Source of the DNA: Rhizobacter sp. Root1221
GTDB taxonomy: Bacteria; Pseudomonadota; Gammaproteobacteria; Burkholderiales; Burkholderiaceae_C
Length of the DNA: 64,000 bases
Reading direction: 5' to 3'
NCBI RefSeq assembly: GCF_001425785.1
Contig: NZ_LMDI01000028.1
Span: 1-64,000 of the forward strand
Numbering within the stretch: position 1 is the first letter of the stretch; the number at the start of each line of letters is the position of its first letter. The notes under the pieces are model-generated. The model ran no database searches. It was not told the origin of the DNA and worked only from the letters and a program-made list of their open reading frames with translations. The position numbers and the translations under genes are program-made. This document shows positions 1-9,238 of this stretch, piece by piece.

Positions 1-140
1 CATGGTGGACGCCTCGCTTTCGTCAGTGGTTGCTTAGACACTTCCACTTTGGCACATCGATGCCGTTAGGGGTGGGGCGTCCATCCCATTGGCGAAGGCC
101 GGGACCCATCGGTGTCATGCGCGCCGCTCATCCTCTACTC

Positions 141-467
141 ATGAGCATTCCTTCGTTGCCCTGCCTCCACGCAACGCGTGGCGGATCCTCGCTCCTCGAC
201 GTGCTGGTCGCGCCAAACGCGAAGCGCACGGCGTGCATGGGGTTGCACGATGGGGCGCTGCGCGTTCGCCTGGCGGCGCCACCAGTCGACGGGGCGGCGA
301 ATGATGCGCTGCTGCGCTGGGTGGCCACAGAACTCGGTGTCGCGCGCGGGGCGGTGGTGCTGGCGCGTGGCGACACGTCGAAGCGCAAGCAGCTTGTCAT
401 CGACGCACCGCCCGAGCGGGTGGGTGCCTGGCTCGCCTCGCTGCTGGGCGATTCCACTTCTTCCTGA
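141..467 (+). CDS. DUF167 (YggU-like) family protein
   Basis: A small soluble protein of 108 aa. The DUF167/YggU fold is recognisable from the order of conserved segments: a beta strand with VAPNAKR, then LRVRLAAPPVDGAAN, and later VVLARGDTSKRKQL followed by I. The molecular function of this family is unknown. An in-frame start lies upstream at base 30, but the ATG at 141 gives the usual family length and places the conserved domain close to the N terminus. The stop codon abuts the stop of the convergent MarR gene with no gap, so the two transcripts must overlap or terminate inside each other. Family call is firm; function is open. Confidence 0.85.
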   Translation: MSIPSLPCLHATRGGSSLLDVLVAPNAKRTACMGLHDGALRVRLAAPPVDGAANDALLRWVATELGVARGAVVLARGDTSKRKQLVIDAPPERVGAWLASLLGDSTSS

Positions 468-971
468 TCAGGCCTCCAGCACGGCAAGCAACCGGGCGAG
501 TTGCTGGTCCAGCGCGCGCAGATCGGCCGGGCTCAGGCCCTCGAGCACTCGGTGCTCGTTGTCGACGTGGGCCTGGACGGCGCGGTCGATCAGCGCGAGG
601 CCGGTCTTGGTCAGTTGGACGAGCATGCTGCGGGCGTCGTTCGGGTTCGCAAGCCTCTCCACCCAGCCACTGGCCTCCAGGCGCTGCAGGCGGTTGGTCA
701 TCGTGCCCGACGTCACCATCAACGCGGCAAAGAGAGCCGTGGGCGCGAGGCAGTGCGGGGCGCCGCTGCGGCGCAGCGTGGCCAGCACGTCGAACTCCCA
801 GCTCGTGAGCCCGTGTTCCGCGAAGGTCTCGTCGAGGCGCCGCTGGATCAGTGCGGTACACCGCTTGAGGCGGCCGATGGGGCCCATGGGTGACACGTCG
901 AGGTCGGGGCGCTCCTGGTGCCATTGCGCGAGGATGCGATCGACGGCATCCAGCGGACGAGCCTTGGTCAT
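468..971 (-). CDS. MarR-family transcriptional regulator
   Basis: A 167-aa winged-helix repressor. The recognition helix region reads LAPTALFAALMVTSGTMTNRLQRLEASGWVER with breaks between, and the wing is followed by the family signature NPNDARSMLVQLT. MarR proteins are cytoplasmic dimers that bind short palindromes and usually release DNA when a small aromatic or toxic ligand binds. The gene diverges from an EamA-family exporter, and the 72-bp gap holds two palindromes of the MarR type, so it very likely represses the exporter and itself. The ATG at 971 was chosen because the frame upstream runs into the divergent gene. Ligand unknown. Confidence 0.92.
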   Translation of the reverse strand: MTKARPLDAVDRILAQWHQERPDLDVSPMGPIGRLKRCTALIQRRLDETFAEHGLTSWEFDVLATLRRSGAPHCLAPTALFAALMVTSGTMTNRLQRLEASGWVERLANPNDARSMLVQLTKTGLALIDRAVQAHVDNEHRVLEGLSPADLRALDQQLARLLAVLEA

Positions 972-985
972 GTGAACTCCAGTTG

Positions 986-999
986 TCTTGACGTCGAGA
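986..999. promoter_or_regulatory. MarR-type operator, distal copy
   Basis: The 14-bp sequence TCTTGACGTCGAGA is a near-perfect palindrome with one mismatched pair. It shares the TCTTGA/CGAGATAAAT pattern with the second site about 37 bp downstream, and both resemble the ATCTTGA-centred boxes bound by many MarR proteins. It lies 15 bp upstream of the regulator start on the minus strand, a position suited to autorepression. Binding is inferred. Confidence 0.6.
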
Positions 1000-1021
1000 T
1001 AAATCGCCTTCAGAATGATTT

Positions 1022-1039
1022 TATCTTGATGCCGAGATA
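1022..1039. promoter_or_regulatory. MarR-type operator, proximal copy
   Basis: TATCTTGATGCCGAGATA is an 18-bp imperfect palindrome ending only 4 bp before the exporter start codon. A repressor bound here would cover the ribosome-binding region and the likely transcription start. No clear Shine-Dalgarno sequence is visible before the exporter ATG, so its mRNA may have a very short leader. Inferred from sequence symmetry and the divergent MarR gene. Confidence 0.62.
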
Positions 1040-1043
1040 AATC

Positions 1044-1931
1044 ATGCCGACCGCTTCCATCCAGCCGACCTGGTCCGATACCGCACTCACCGCACTGGCG
1101 CCCGCGATCTGGGGCTCCACCTACCTCGTGACCACCGAACTGCTGCCGCCGGACCGCCCCTTCACCGCGGCACTGCTGCGGGTGCTGCCCGCGGGCCTGT
1201 TGCTCCTGCTGTACGGCCGGCAGTGGCCCGCACGGGGTGAATGGGGGCGCCTCGCAGTGTTGTCGGCGTTGAACATCGGGGCGTTCCAGGCCCTGTTGTT
1301 CGTGGCCGCGTACCGGCTGCCCGGTGGGCTGGCGGCGGTGCTCGGGGCGATCCAGCCGCTGCTGGTGATGCTGCTCGCCTGGGGCATTGAACGCCGGCAA
1401 CCCGGCCTCTTCACATGGGCAGCCGGTGTGGTGGGGGTGCTCGGCATGGCCGCGTTGCTGCTGTCGCCGGCCACGCGGTGGGATGGCTGGGGCGTTGCCG
1501 CCGCGCTCGCGGGCGCCACGTCGATGGCCACCGGCACCTACCTCAGCCGGCGCTGGCGGTCAGGCCTGCCGGTGCTGCCGTTCACCGGCTGGCAACTGCT
1601 GTTGGGCGGGTTGATGCTGGCCCCGGTCGCCGCGGCGTTCGATCCGCCGCTGCCGGTGCTGAACGTGGCGCAGGTGACCGGTTATGCCTACCTGTCGTTG
1701 GCAGGTGCGTTACTCGCCTACGTGCTGTGGTTCCGCGGCATCGCACGGCTGGCACCGGTGGCCGTCTCGTCGCTCGGCCTGCTGAGCCCGCTGATGGCGG
1801 TGGTGCTCGGCTGGGCCTGGCTCGGGCAATCCATCACGGGCACCGCGCTCGCTGGCCTGGTGGTGGTGTTGGGCAGTGTGCTGGCCGTGCAATGGGACAG
1901 CAGCCGCCGCGTCGTCCGACCCGGAGGGTGA
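1044..1931 (+). CDS. EamA-family (DMT superfamily) transporter
   Basis: A 295-aa inner-membrane protein with about ten hydrophobic segments, arranged as two repeats of five as expected for EamA/RhaT-like drug-metabolite transporters. The N-terminal signature APAIWGSTYLVTTELLP (residues about 19-35) and the second-repeat stretch LLSPLMAVVLGWAWLGQ are typical. Members export amino acids, metabolites or drugs; the substrate here cannot be told from sequence. It diverges from a MarR regulator with operator-like sites in between, suggesting ligand-induced expression and an efflux role. The C terminus ends shortly before a convergent PfkB kinase gene. Confidence 0.88.
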   Translation: MPTASIQPTWSDTALTALAPAIWGSTYLVTTELLPPDRPFTAALLRVLPAGLLLLLYGRQWPARGEWGRLAVLSALNIGAFQALLFVAAYRLPGGLAAVLGAIQPLLVMLLAWGIERRQPGLFTWAAGVVGVLGMAALLLSPATRWDGWGVAAALAGATSMATGTYLSRRWRSGLPVLPFTGWQLLLGGLMLAPVAAAFDPPLPVLNVAQVTGYAYLSLAGALLAYVLWFRGIARLAPVAVSSLGLLSPLMAVVLGWAWLGQSITGTALAGLVVVLGSVLAVQWDSSRRVVRPGG

Positions 1932-1972
1932 AGCGACACGGCGAAGTCAGCGCGTTGGCGTGACCGAAGCGC

Positions 1973-2863
1973 TCAGAGCGACACCGGGTGGTTCTGGCCA
2001 CCCCGGTGGGCGATCTTCGCGGCACCGATGCGGTTGCCGAGTTCGATGCACTTGGCGAGCGGCCAGCCGCGTTCCAGGCCGTACAGCAGTGCGCCACGGA
2101 AGGCATCGCCGCAGCCGGTGGGGTCCACCACCTCGGCGGCCTTCACGCCGGGGATGTGCGTGCGCACGCCTTGCTCCCACAGCTCGCAGCCCTGGCCACC
2201 GAGCGTGACGATCACACCCTTGAGGTGCGAACGCGAGAGCGATTCGAGCGTGTGGCCGGTGCGGTCGCACAGCATCTTGCCTTCGTAGTCGTTCACGGTG
2301 ACCCACGTGGCCTGCTTGATGAACGCGTTCAGTTCGTCGCCGTTGAACATGGGCAGGCCCTGGCCCGGGTCGAAGACGAAGGGGATCCTGGCGTCCGCCA
2401 ATTGGGCGGCGTGCTGCAGCATCGCGTCGCGGCCGTCGGGGGCGATGATGGCCACGCGCACATCGCGGTCCGTGGGCACGGCCGTCAAGTGGGCCTGCTG
2501 CATCGCACCGGGGTGGAACGCGGTGATCTGGTTGTTGTCGGTGTCGGTGATGATGATCGCCTGGGCCGTGTAGCTGTCGGCGTCCACGCGGATGAAGTCG
2601 GTGCTGGCGCCCCACGACTTGAAGCGGGCCAGGTAGTCCTGCGCGTCGGGGCCCACGGCCGCGAGCACGAGCGGGTCGCCGCCCAGCTTGCCCAGCGTGT
2701 ACGCGATGTTGCCGGCGCAGCCGCCGTACTCGCGGCGCAGCGTGGGCACGAGGAACGACACGTTGAGGATGTGCAGCTGCTCGGGCAGGATCTGCTGGGC
2801 GAAACGGCCCGGGAAGGTGGTGATCGTGTCGTACGCGAGCGATCCGCAGATCAGGGCTGACAT
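1973..2863 (-). CDS. PfkB-family carbohydrate/nucleoside kinase
   Basis: A 296-aa ribokinase-fold kinase. The first PfkB signature is seen around YGGCAGNIAY (residues 46-55), and the catalytic anion-hole motif DPTGCGDAF lies at residues 247-255 with D253 as the predicted catalytic base. NDYEG (about 191-195) matches the conserved NxxE region. Such enzymes transfer phosphate from ATP to a sugar or nucleoside hydroxyl. Close relatives in betaproteobacteria are often labelled adenosine kinase-like or ribokinase-like, but the substrate is not resolved here. The ATG at 2863 follows a clear GGAG; an in-frame start 30 bp upstream lacks one. It runs downstream of the DUF3426 gene on the same strand. 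Confidence 0.88.
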   Translation of the reverse strand: MSALICGSLAYDTITTFPGRFAQQILPEQLHILNVSFLVPTLRREYGGCAGNIAYTLGKLGGDPLVLAAVGPDAQDYLARFKSWGASTDFIRVDADSYTAQAIIITDTDNNQITAFHPGAMQQAHLTAVPTDRDVRVAIIAPDGRDAMLQHAAQLADARIPFVFDPGQGLPMFNGDELNAFIKQATWVTVNDYEGKMLCDRTGHTLESLSRSHLKGVIVTLGGQGCELWEQGVRTHIPGVKAAEVVDPTGCGDAFRGALLYGLERGWPLAKCIELGNRIGAAKIAHRGGQNHPVSL

Positions 2864-2914
2864 GGTGGTGTCTCCTTCGGAGGCGCGGTGCAAGCCGCCG
2901 CGCCGGTTGGGTTT

Positions 2915-3928
2915 TCAGGGGTAGAAGATCTCGACGGTGTAGCCGCTGATGCGCGGTCCGTCGGCGTCGAGCAGCAACTGGAGCGTGGTTTCGGAGCCGG
3001 CAGCGATGCGGGCCGGGTCGGCGCGGAAATCGGCCGGCGACAGCGCCCGGCGCGACACCAGCTGTCCATCGGGATCGGTGAGCGACAGGTCGACGGATGG
3101 TAGCGCCAGCGGCAACGACCCCCGGTTGCGCAACACCACCGACAACCGGTACGAGGCGCCACCGCCCGCGGGTGACAGCGCACTGCTCTCGACCGACAAC
3201 TCGTCGATGCGGTGGGGCAACCCCACCGTGCAGGCGAGCGGCTCGCAGGCGGCCACGAGCCACGGGCGGGTCTGGGGCCAGCGGGCGGCAACGACGTCGC
3301 GGAAATGCATGGCCGCCTGGCCCACGAGCGAGCCGGCCAGCAGCAGCACGAGCATCGACAGGCCGATCCGCACCTGCGGGCTGCGCCAGCGCGCCTTGCG
3401 CTTGGCCTCGCGCAGGAACTCGGGCGGCCGCTTGGCCGCCTTGGCGGCCTTCGCGGCGCTGTGCTTCCTGATGGGCTCTGGCGCTTCGACCGGCGGCCGT
3501 TCGGTGGACGGGTTGTCGCCCTCGACCTCGGCCAGCATCGACATGTTGAACTGGGCGTCGGCGAAATCGACGCGGTCGCGTTCGGCTACCGTCTGGGCGG
3601 GCGTCTGGTCCACGTCTTCCTGCTCGGGCTGGAAGAAGCGCGAGTGGATGCGGTCTTCGTCGCTCAGGTGGAAGACGTCGTCGTCGTCCGCGGGCGCCTC
3701 GACCGGTGCCTGGTAGTGGGCGGTGATGGCCGCGGCGGGCGGCTGGGGCGGGGAGGGCGGCGGGTTCCAGTCGGGCGGGGCGTCGCGTTCGAGATCGAAC
3801 AGCCCTTCGATGGCGTTGAAAACCTGGTCACACCGGCCACAGCGCACCCAGCCCTCGGAGACCTTGAGCTGGTCTTGGACGACTCGGAATACGGTGCCGC
3901 AGGCGGTGCAACGGGTGGCCAGGCTCAT
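2915..3928 (-). CDS. Zinc-ribbon plus DUF3426 membrane protein
   Basis: A 337-aa protein. The N terminus carries the MJ0042-type zinc finger, with paired cysteines at 7/10 (CTAC) and 30/33 (CGRC), directly followed by VFN. A low-complexity proline- and acid-rich linker (about 45-165) leads to one transmembrane helix (about 187-206), and the C-terminal third is a DUF3426 domain, predicted outside the cytoplasm. The family sits beside prmA in many betaproteobacteria. Its function is not known; a regulatory or envelope role is only inferred from the cytoplasmic finger joined to an extracytoplasmic domain. It follows prmA by 22 bp in the same direction, so they are probably co-transcribed. Confidence 0.85.
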   Translation of the reverse strand: MSLATRCTACGTVFRVVQDQLKVSEGWVRCGRCDQVFNAIEGLFDLERDAPPDWNPPPSPPQPPAAAITAHYQAPVEAPADDDDVFHLSDEDRIHSRFFQPEQEDVDQTPAQTVAERDRVDFADAQFNMSMLAEVEGDNPSTERPPVEAPEPIRKHSAAKAAKAAKRPPEFLREAKRKARWRSPQVRIGLSMLVLLLAGSLVGQAAMHFRDVVAARWPQTRPWLVAACEPLACTVGLPHRIDELSVESSALSPAGGGASYRLSVVLRNRGSLPLALPSVDLSLTDPDGQLVSRRALSPADFRADPARIAAGSETTLQLLLDADGPRISGYTVEIFYP

Positions 3929-3950
3929 CGCGAAATCATGCCACGAGCCG

Positions 3951-4856
3951 TCACGGTTTCAGGGCGGCCGTCATCAGGATCCAGCCGTCTTCGCTGTCGG
4001 TGACCTCGAGCGCGCACCACGGCGCGTAGGCTTCCTTCAGTTCGTCGGCCTGGCGTTCCAGGATGCCCGCGAGCACCAGGTGGCCACCCGGGGCCACGTG
4101 CCCGCACAGCAGCGGCGCCAGCAACTTCAGCGGCGTGGCCAGGATGTTGGCCAGCACGAGCGGATAGGCGCCCGATGCCCCGTCGGGCAGCGCGGCGTTC
4201 AGTGTCACGCCATTGGCCGCCGCGTTGGCGCGGGTGGATTCCACCGCGGCCATGTCGATGTCCACCGCGTCGATCTCGCGGGCGCCGTGCAGCGCCGCAC
4301 CGATGGCGAGGATGCCCGAGCCGCAGCCGTAGTCGAGCACGCGCGACCACGACCCCGACCACGCGGGCGCCTGGTTGGCGATCCAGCGCAGGCACATGCG
4401 GGTGGTGGGGTGCGTGCCGGTGCCGAACGCGAGCCCCGGGTCGAGGCGGATGACCGTCTTGGCTGCCGCGGGCGGTTCGTGCCATGTGGGCACGATCCAG
4501 AACGACGGCGTCACATCCACCGGCGCGAACTGCGACTGCGTGACACGCACCCAGTCCTGTTCGACCACCGGCCGCATGGCCTGCACGTGCACCTGCTCGG
4601 CCACCCACTCCTGCGCGAGCAGCAAGGTGGCGGCCTCGGTGGCCTTGTCTTCGTCGGCGAAGAGGGCCGTGACAACCGAACGCTGCCAGCCCGCGCTGGG
4701 CGGGGGCATGCCGGGTTCGCCGAACAGCGCACGCTCGGCATCGCTGCCGGCGTCGGCGTCCTCCACGGAGACGGACAGGGCGTCGAGCTCGTCCATCAGC
4801 GCGTCGGACACCGGTTCGACGAGGTCCTCCGGCACGAGCAGCAGCAGTTCGATCAT
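3951..4856 (-). CDS. prmA: Ribosomal protein L11 methyltransferase PrmA
   Basis: A 301-aa SAM-dependent enzyme that trimethylates lysines and the N terminus of ribosomal protein L11. The hallmark FGTGTHPTT motif (inside residues 139-152), SAM motif I DYGCGSG (175-181) and the catalytic ANIL segment (236-239) are all present. The N-terminal 100 residues match the small substrate-recognition domain. Length is normal. It follows accC by 8 bp, forming the accB-accC-prmA order common in proteobacteria, so co-transcription with fatty-acid synthesis genes is likely. Confidence 0.96.
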   Translation of the reverse strand: MIELLLLVPEDLVEPVSDALMDELDALSVSVEDADAGSDAERALFGEPGMPPPSAGWQRSVVTALFADEDKATEAATLLLAQEWVAEQVHVQAMRPVVEQDWVRVTQSQFAPVDVTPSFWIVPTWHEPPAAAKTVIRLDPGLAFGTGTHPTTRMCLRWIANQAPAWSGSWSRVLDYGCGSGILAIGAALHGAREIDAVDIDMAAVESTRANAAANGVTLNAALPDGASGAYPLVLANILATPLKLLAPLLCGHVAPGGHLVLAGILERQADELKEAYAPWCALEVTDSEDGWILMTAALKP

Positions 4857-4864
4857 CGGGGCGC

Positions 4865-6214
<1,350 letters not shown>

Positions 6215-6222
6215 GCCGCGCC

Positions 6223-6678
6223 TTACTCGATGATGAAGAGCGGCTGTCCGAACTCGACGGCCTGGCCGTTCTCGCACAGGATCTTCGTGACCGTGCCCGA
6301 TTTGTCGGCTTCGATCTCGTTCATGATCTTCATGGCCTCGATGATGCAGATCGCCTGGCCTTCCTTGACCACGGTGCCCACTTCCACGAACGCCTTGGCG
6401 CCCGGGCTGGCCGCGCCGTAGTACGTGCCGACCATCGGTGACTTGACCGTGTGGCCCACCGGCTCGACCGGGGCAGCGGCCACCGGGGCGGCTGCCGCTG
6501 CGGCCGGTGCGGCGGGTGCCGGGGCGGCCTGCTGCAGCACCGGCGCTGCCGTCATGACAACCGCGTTCGGGTCCGACTTCACGATGCGGACCTTGCCGTC
6601 CGCTTCGGTGATCTCGAGTTCCGAGATGTTCGACTCCGACACGAGGTCGATCAGGGTCTTCAGTTTGCGCAGGTCCAT
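6223..6678 (-). CDS. accB: Acetyl-CoA carboxylase biotin carboxyl carrier protein
   Basis: A 151-aa carrier protein. An N-terminal helical region is joined by an alanine/proline-rich linker (about 44-75) to a C-terminal biotinyl domain with the attachment motif EAMKIM; the biotinylated lysine is K117. The thumb region around [12 protein letters not shown] is present, as in bacterial AccB. The start at 6678 was chosen over one 54 bp upstream because GGAGAAC lies directly before it and the family begins [12 protein letters not shown]. It is first in the accB-accC-prmA run. Confidence 0.97.
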   Translation of the reverse strand: MDLRKLKTLIDLVSESNISELEITEADGKVRIVKSDPNAVVMTAAPVLQQAAPAPAAPAAAAAAPVAAAPVEPVGHTVKSPMVGTYYGAASPGAKAFVEVGTVVKEGQAICIIEAMKIMNEIEADKSGTVTKILCENGQAVEFGQPLFIIE

Positions 6679-6756
6679 GTGTTCTCCAACGGCTTGTCTT
6701 CGTTCAGGCTGTGGCGGCACCAGGTGCCGCACGGCTTCTTGGGGTGGGGATGCGGG

Positions 6757-7206
6757 TCAGGCTGCGCGGGCCGACCGTTCACGCTCGATGGCGTGGGTCA
6801 GTGCCAGGCGATAGCCTTTGGGGCCGAGGCCGACGATGATGCCGTCGGCCAGGTCCGAGAAATAGGAATGGTGGCGAAACGGTTCGCGCTTGTGCACGTT
6901 CGACAGGTGCACTTCGACGAACGGGATGGCCACGCCGGCGAGGGCATCGCGCAGGGCCACGCTGGTGTGGGTGAAGGCGGCCGGGTTGATCACGATGAAC
7001 GTGGTACCGTCGGTCCGCGCAGCCTGCACACGGTCTACCAGGGCACCTTCATGGTTGCTCTGAAAGGTTTGAACGTCCACATCGGCTTCCGCGCCCAACT
7101 TCAGCAGTTCGGCGTTGATCTGCTCCAAAGTCACCGACCCATACACCGTGGGCTCGCGGGTGCCAAGCAGGTTCAGGTTGGGGCCGTGAAGGACAAGGAT
7201 TGCCAT
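6757..7206 (-). CDS. aroQ: 3-dehydroquinate dehydratase, type II
   Basis: A 149-aa enzyme of the shikimate pathway that dehydrates 3-dehydroquinate to 3-dehydroshikimate as a dodecamer. The signature [14 protein letters not shown] is at residues 6-19, catalytic Y22 follows in VYG, and EVHLSN (98-103) carries the conserved histidine. The ATG at 7206 gives the normal family N terminus [12 protein letters not shown]; an upstream in-frame start adds ten unrelated residues. It lies 78 bp upstream of accB on the same strand. aroE, the next pathway step, is 2 kb upstream in the same direction. Confidence 0.97.
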   Translation of the reverse strand: MAILVLHGPNLNLLGTREPTVYGSVTLEQINAELLKLGAEADVDVQTFQSNHEGALVDRVQAARTDGTTFIVINPAAFTHTSVALRDALAGVAIPFVEVHLSNVHKREPFRHHSYFSDLADGIIVGLGPKGYRLALTHAIERERSARAA

Positions 7207-7320
7207 GGATGCTGTTGCGCCGGGGCTGTTGGGCACCCCTGGGAGTTTAGCGAAGGCTGAACTTTACGCGGTTTGGGTCCAGTAGGCCGAAATTTCTGCA
7301 AATTCTTGTCCAGCCCAGGG

Positions 7321-7845
7321 TCACGGGCCCAGGGCGGCGACCCACTGGGCGAGGTCGGCCTCGTTGAGTGCGCCGAGCTTGCGGGTCACCGGCTGACCGC
7401 TGCGGTCGAACACCACGGTGAACGGCAGTCCACCGTCCTTGTTGCCCAACGATCGCGACAGTTCGACACCCTCCAGCCCCGCAAGTCCGATCGGGAACCC
7501 GATCTGGCGGCCGGCCAGGAATTCTCTCACCGGCGTGGGGCCGTCGACCGCCAGGCCCAGCACCTGCCACCCGGCCGCCTGGTGCTGGCGGTGGAACGCG
7601 TCGAGCATCGGCATTTCTTTCACGCACGGGGCACACCAGGTGGCCCAGAAGTTCAACAGCAGCGGCTTGCCGCGGAACGTGGCCACCTGCACGGCCCCGC
7701 CCGCGGGGGCGTCGAACTGCAGGGACCACAGCGGTTGCTCGGGCACGGCGGCCGGCGCCTGCCGCCGCTCCCACCAGGACAGGCCACCCCCGGCCGCCGC
7801 GGCGGCCGCCGCAGCCCCGGCCATGATCAGGTGGCGGCGGTTCAT
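7321..7845 (-). CDS. TlpA-like periplasmic thiol-disulfide oxidoreductase
   Basis: A 174-aa thioredoxin-fold protein. The N terminus (NRRHLIMAG followed by an alanine run) is an export signal with a twin-arginine look, so Tat export is possible. The active site is WCAPC at residues 70-74, preceded by NFWAT. The cis-proline region LPFTVVFD is present. TlpA/ResA-like proteins reduce disulfides on apocytochromes or copper-site proteins; the exact partner here is unknown. Its start overlaps the stop of the upstream gene in an ATGA, indicating translational coupling. Confidence 0.88.
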   Translation of the reverse strand: MNRRHLIMAGAAAAAAAAGGGLSWWERRQAPAAVPEQPLWSLQFDAPAGGAVQVATFRGKPLLLNFWATWCAPCVKEMPMLDAFHRQHQAAGWQVLGLAVDGPTPVREFLAGRQIGFPIGLAGLEGVELSRSLGNKDGGLPFTVVFDRSGQPVTRKLGALNEADLAQWVAALGP

Positions 7846-8444
7846 GCCGGCTCCTCGGCCAGCAGCCGGCGCAGCGCCGGCAGGTCACCGCGTTCCGTGC
7901 GGCCCCGCGTGTCGGCCTTCAGTGCACCGCGCAGGTCGTCGAAGTCGAGGATGCTCAGGTGCAGGGTCACCGGCTCGCCAAGCGCCTCGCTCGGGGTGAT
8001 GAAACTCAGCACGTCGATGGGGCGGTGCCGGGGGCCATCGATGCTGCCCACGTCGAAATCGACACGGCGGTTCAGCAATTCGATCTCGGCTTCCTTGGCG
8101 TCGTCGCAGAACAATTGGAGGTGCACGCTGTTGAGCCGGGTGGCCGTGCCGCGCCAGACGGCACCGGTGAGGTGGGGGCGGAAGGCCTGCAACCGCTCCA
8201 TCCAGGTGGCCGCCACGTCGCGCAACGCGCGCAACTCGGCGGGCTGGGTATCGGCGCAGAACAGGGCGAGGTAGGCCCGAACCTCCTGTTCGACGGTGTC
8301 GTTGTCGGGGAGTTCGGCGGAGCGCACCGAGCCGCGGCCCAGCACGCGGGCCGCGCGGCGCTTGGCCGGGCCGTACTCCATGCCTTCTTCAACAATCAGC
8401 CGCGCGGCGGCACTTGCCAGTTCGGCGGTCAGGGACGATGCCAT
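7842..8444 (-). CDS. Conserved protein of unknown function (200 aa)
   Basis: I do not recognise a named domain. The 200-aa product has no signal peptide or membrane helix and is rich in arginine, leucine and glutamate. An N-terminal helical part (residues about 1-75, with MEYGPAKRRAARVLG) is followed by an alpha/beta part containing HLQLFCDDAKEAEIELL and a C-terminal helix. Proteins with this start and length sit beside mtgA or aroE in related betaproteobacteria, as I recall. The stop overlaps the start of the TlpA-like gene by ATGA. The start has a weak ribosome site (GTGG), so the true N terminus is not certain. Confidence 0.7.
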   Translation of the reverse strand: MASSLTAELASAAARLIVEEGMEYGPAKRRAARVLGRGSVRSAELPDNDTVEQEVRAYLALFCADTQPAELRALRDVAATWMERLQAFRPHLTGAVWRGTATRLNSVHLQLFCDDAKEAEIELLNRRVDFDVGSIDGPRHRPIDVLSFITPSEALGEPVTLHLSILDFDDLRGALKADTRGRTERGDLPALRRLLAEEPA

Positions 8445-8467
8445 GCCACATTTTAGGTGACGGCCGC

Positions 8468-9238
8468 TCAGGGCAGGTCGACCGCCCCCATGCGGGCCTG
8501 GATCACCGATGCGCGAGACAACACGTAGCCCGAGGCCGGCCGCTTTTCGAACCGCTTCGGCGCCGGCAGCATCACCGCGAGCCGGGCGGCCTGGTAGGTG
8601 CCCAGCGAGGCGGCGGGGATGCGGAAGTAGTGCATCGCGGCGGCTTCGGCCCCGAACACCCCTTCGCCCCATTCGACGTTGTTCAGGTAGATGTCGAGGA
8701 TGCGTTCCTTCGACAGCAGCGCTTCGAGCATGAACGTGACGACGATTTCCTGGCCCTTGCGGGCGAGGTTGCGTTCGCCGGTGAGGAACAGGTTTTTCGC
8801 GAGCTGCTGGGTGATGGTGGAGCCGCCGATCACCTTGGGTTCGGCCCGTTTCGGGGTCGTCTGCTGCTGCGAAGGCCGGGTGGCCCGGCGCTGTTCCTGC
8901 TTCAGGTTGAGTTTGTCGGCACGGGCCTCGGCGCGCTGGTTTTTCTCCCACGCCTTCTCGAGTGCATCCCAGTCGACGCCGCTGTGTTCGGTGAAGCCGG
9001 CGTCCTCCGACGCGATGACGGCCCGCTTCAGGTGGTGGGAGATGCGGTCGCCGTCCACCCATTGCTGCCGCCAAGGCACCTCGCCCCGTTCGGTGAGCAG
9101 CCGCCAGGCTTCGGAGCGCTGGAAGGTGGTGGACTGCGGGTCGATGACCGCCATCGTGCCGATGCGCGCGGCAAAAAACACCTCGAGCGCCAGCAGCGAC
9201 ACCACCAGCAGCACGACGAGCCGCGCGACGGCTTTCAC
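8468..9238 (-). CDS. mtgA: Monofunctional peptidoglycan glycosyltransferase
   Basis: A 256-aa GT51 enzyme that polymerises lipid II into glycan strands at the inner membrane. One N-terminal membrane anchor (about 6-24) is followed by EDAGFTEH (78-85, catalytic E78), GGSTITQQLAKN (138-149) and RKGQE (160-164), all hallmark motifs. Compared with typical MtgA, about 25 extra hydrophilic residues lie between the first two motifs (about 105-133, rich in Q, R, K and T), where relatives have a short link. The start overlaps the aroE stop (ATGA), so translation is probably coupled. Confidence 0.95.
   Translation of the reverse strand: MKAVARLVVLLVVSLLALEVFFAARIGTMAVIDPQSTTFQRSEAWRLLTERGEVPWRQQWVDGDRISHHLKRAVIASEDAGFTEHSGVDWDALEKAWEKNQRAEARADKLNLKQEQRRATRPSQQQTTPKRAEPKVIGGSTITQQLAKNLFLTGERNLARKGQEIVVTFMLEALLSKERILDIYLNNVEWGEGVFGAEAAAMHYFRIPAASLGTYQAARLAVMLPAPKRFEKRPASGYVLSRASVIQARMGAVDLP

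Noticed and set aside
1-3. CAT at the left edge, possibly the start codon of a leftward gene
   Set aside because: Only three bases are visible, so nothing can be said about a gene there.
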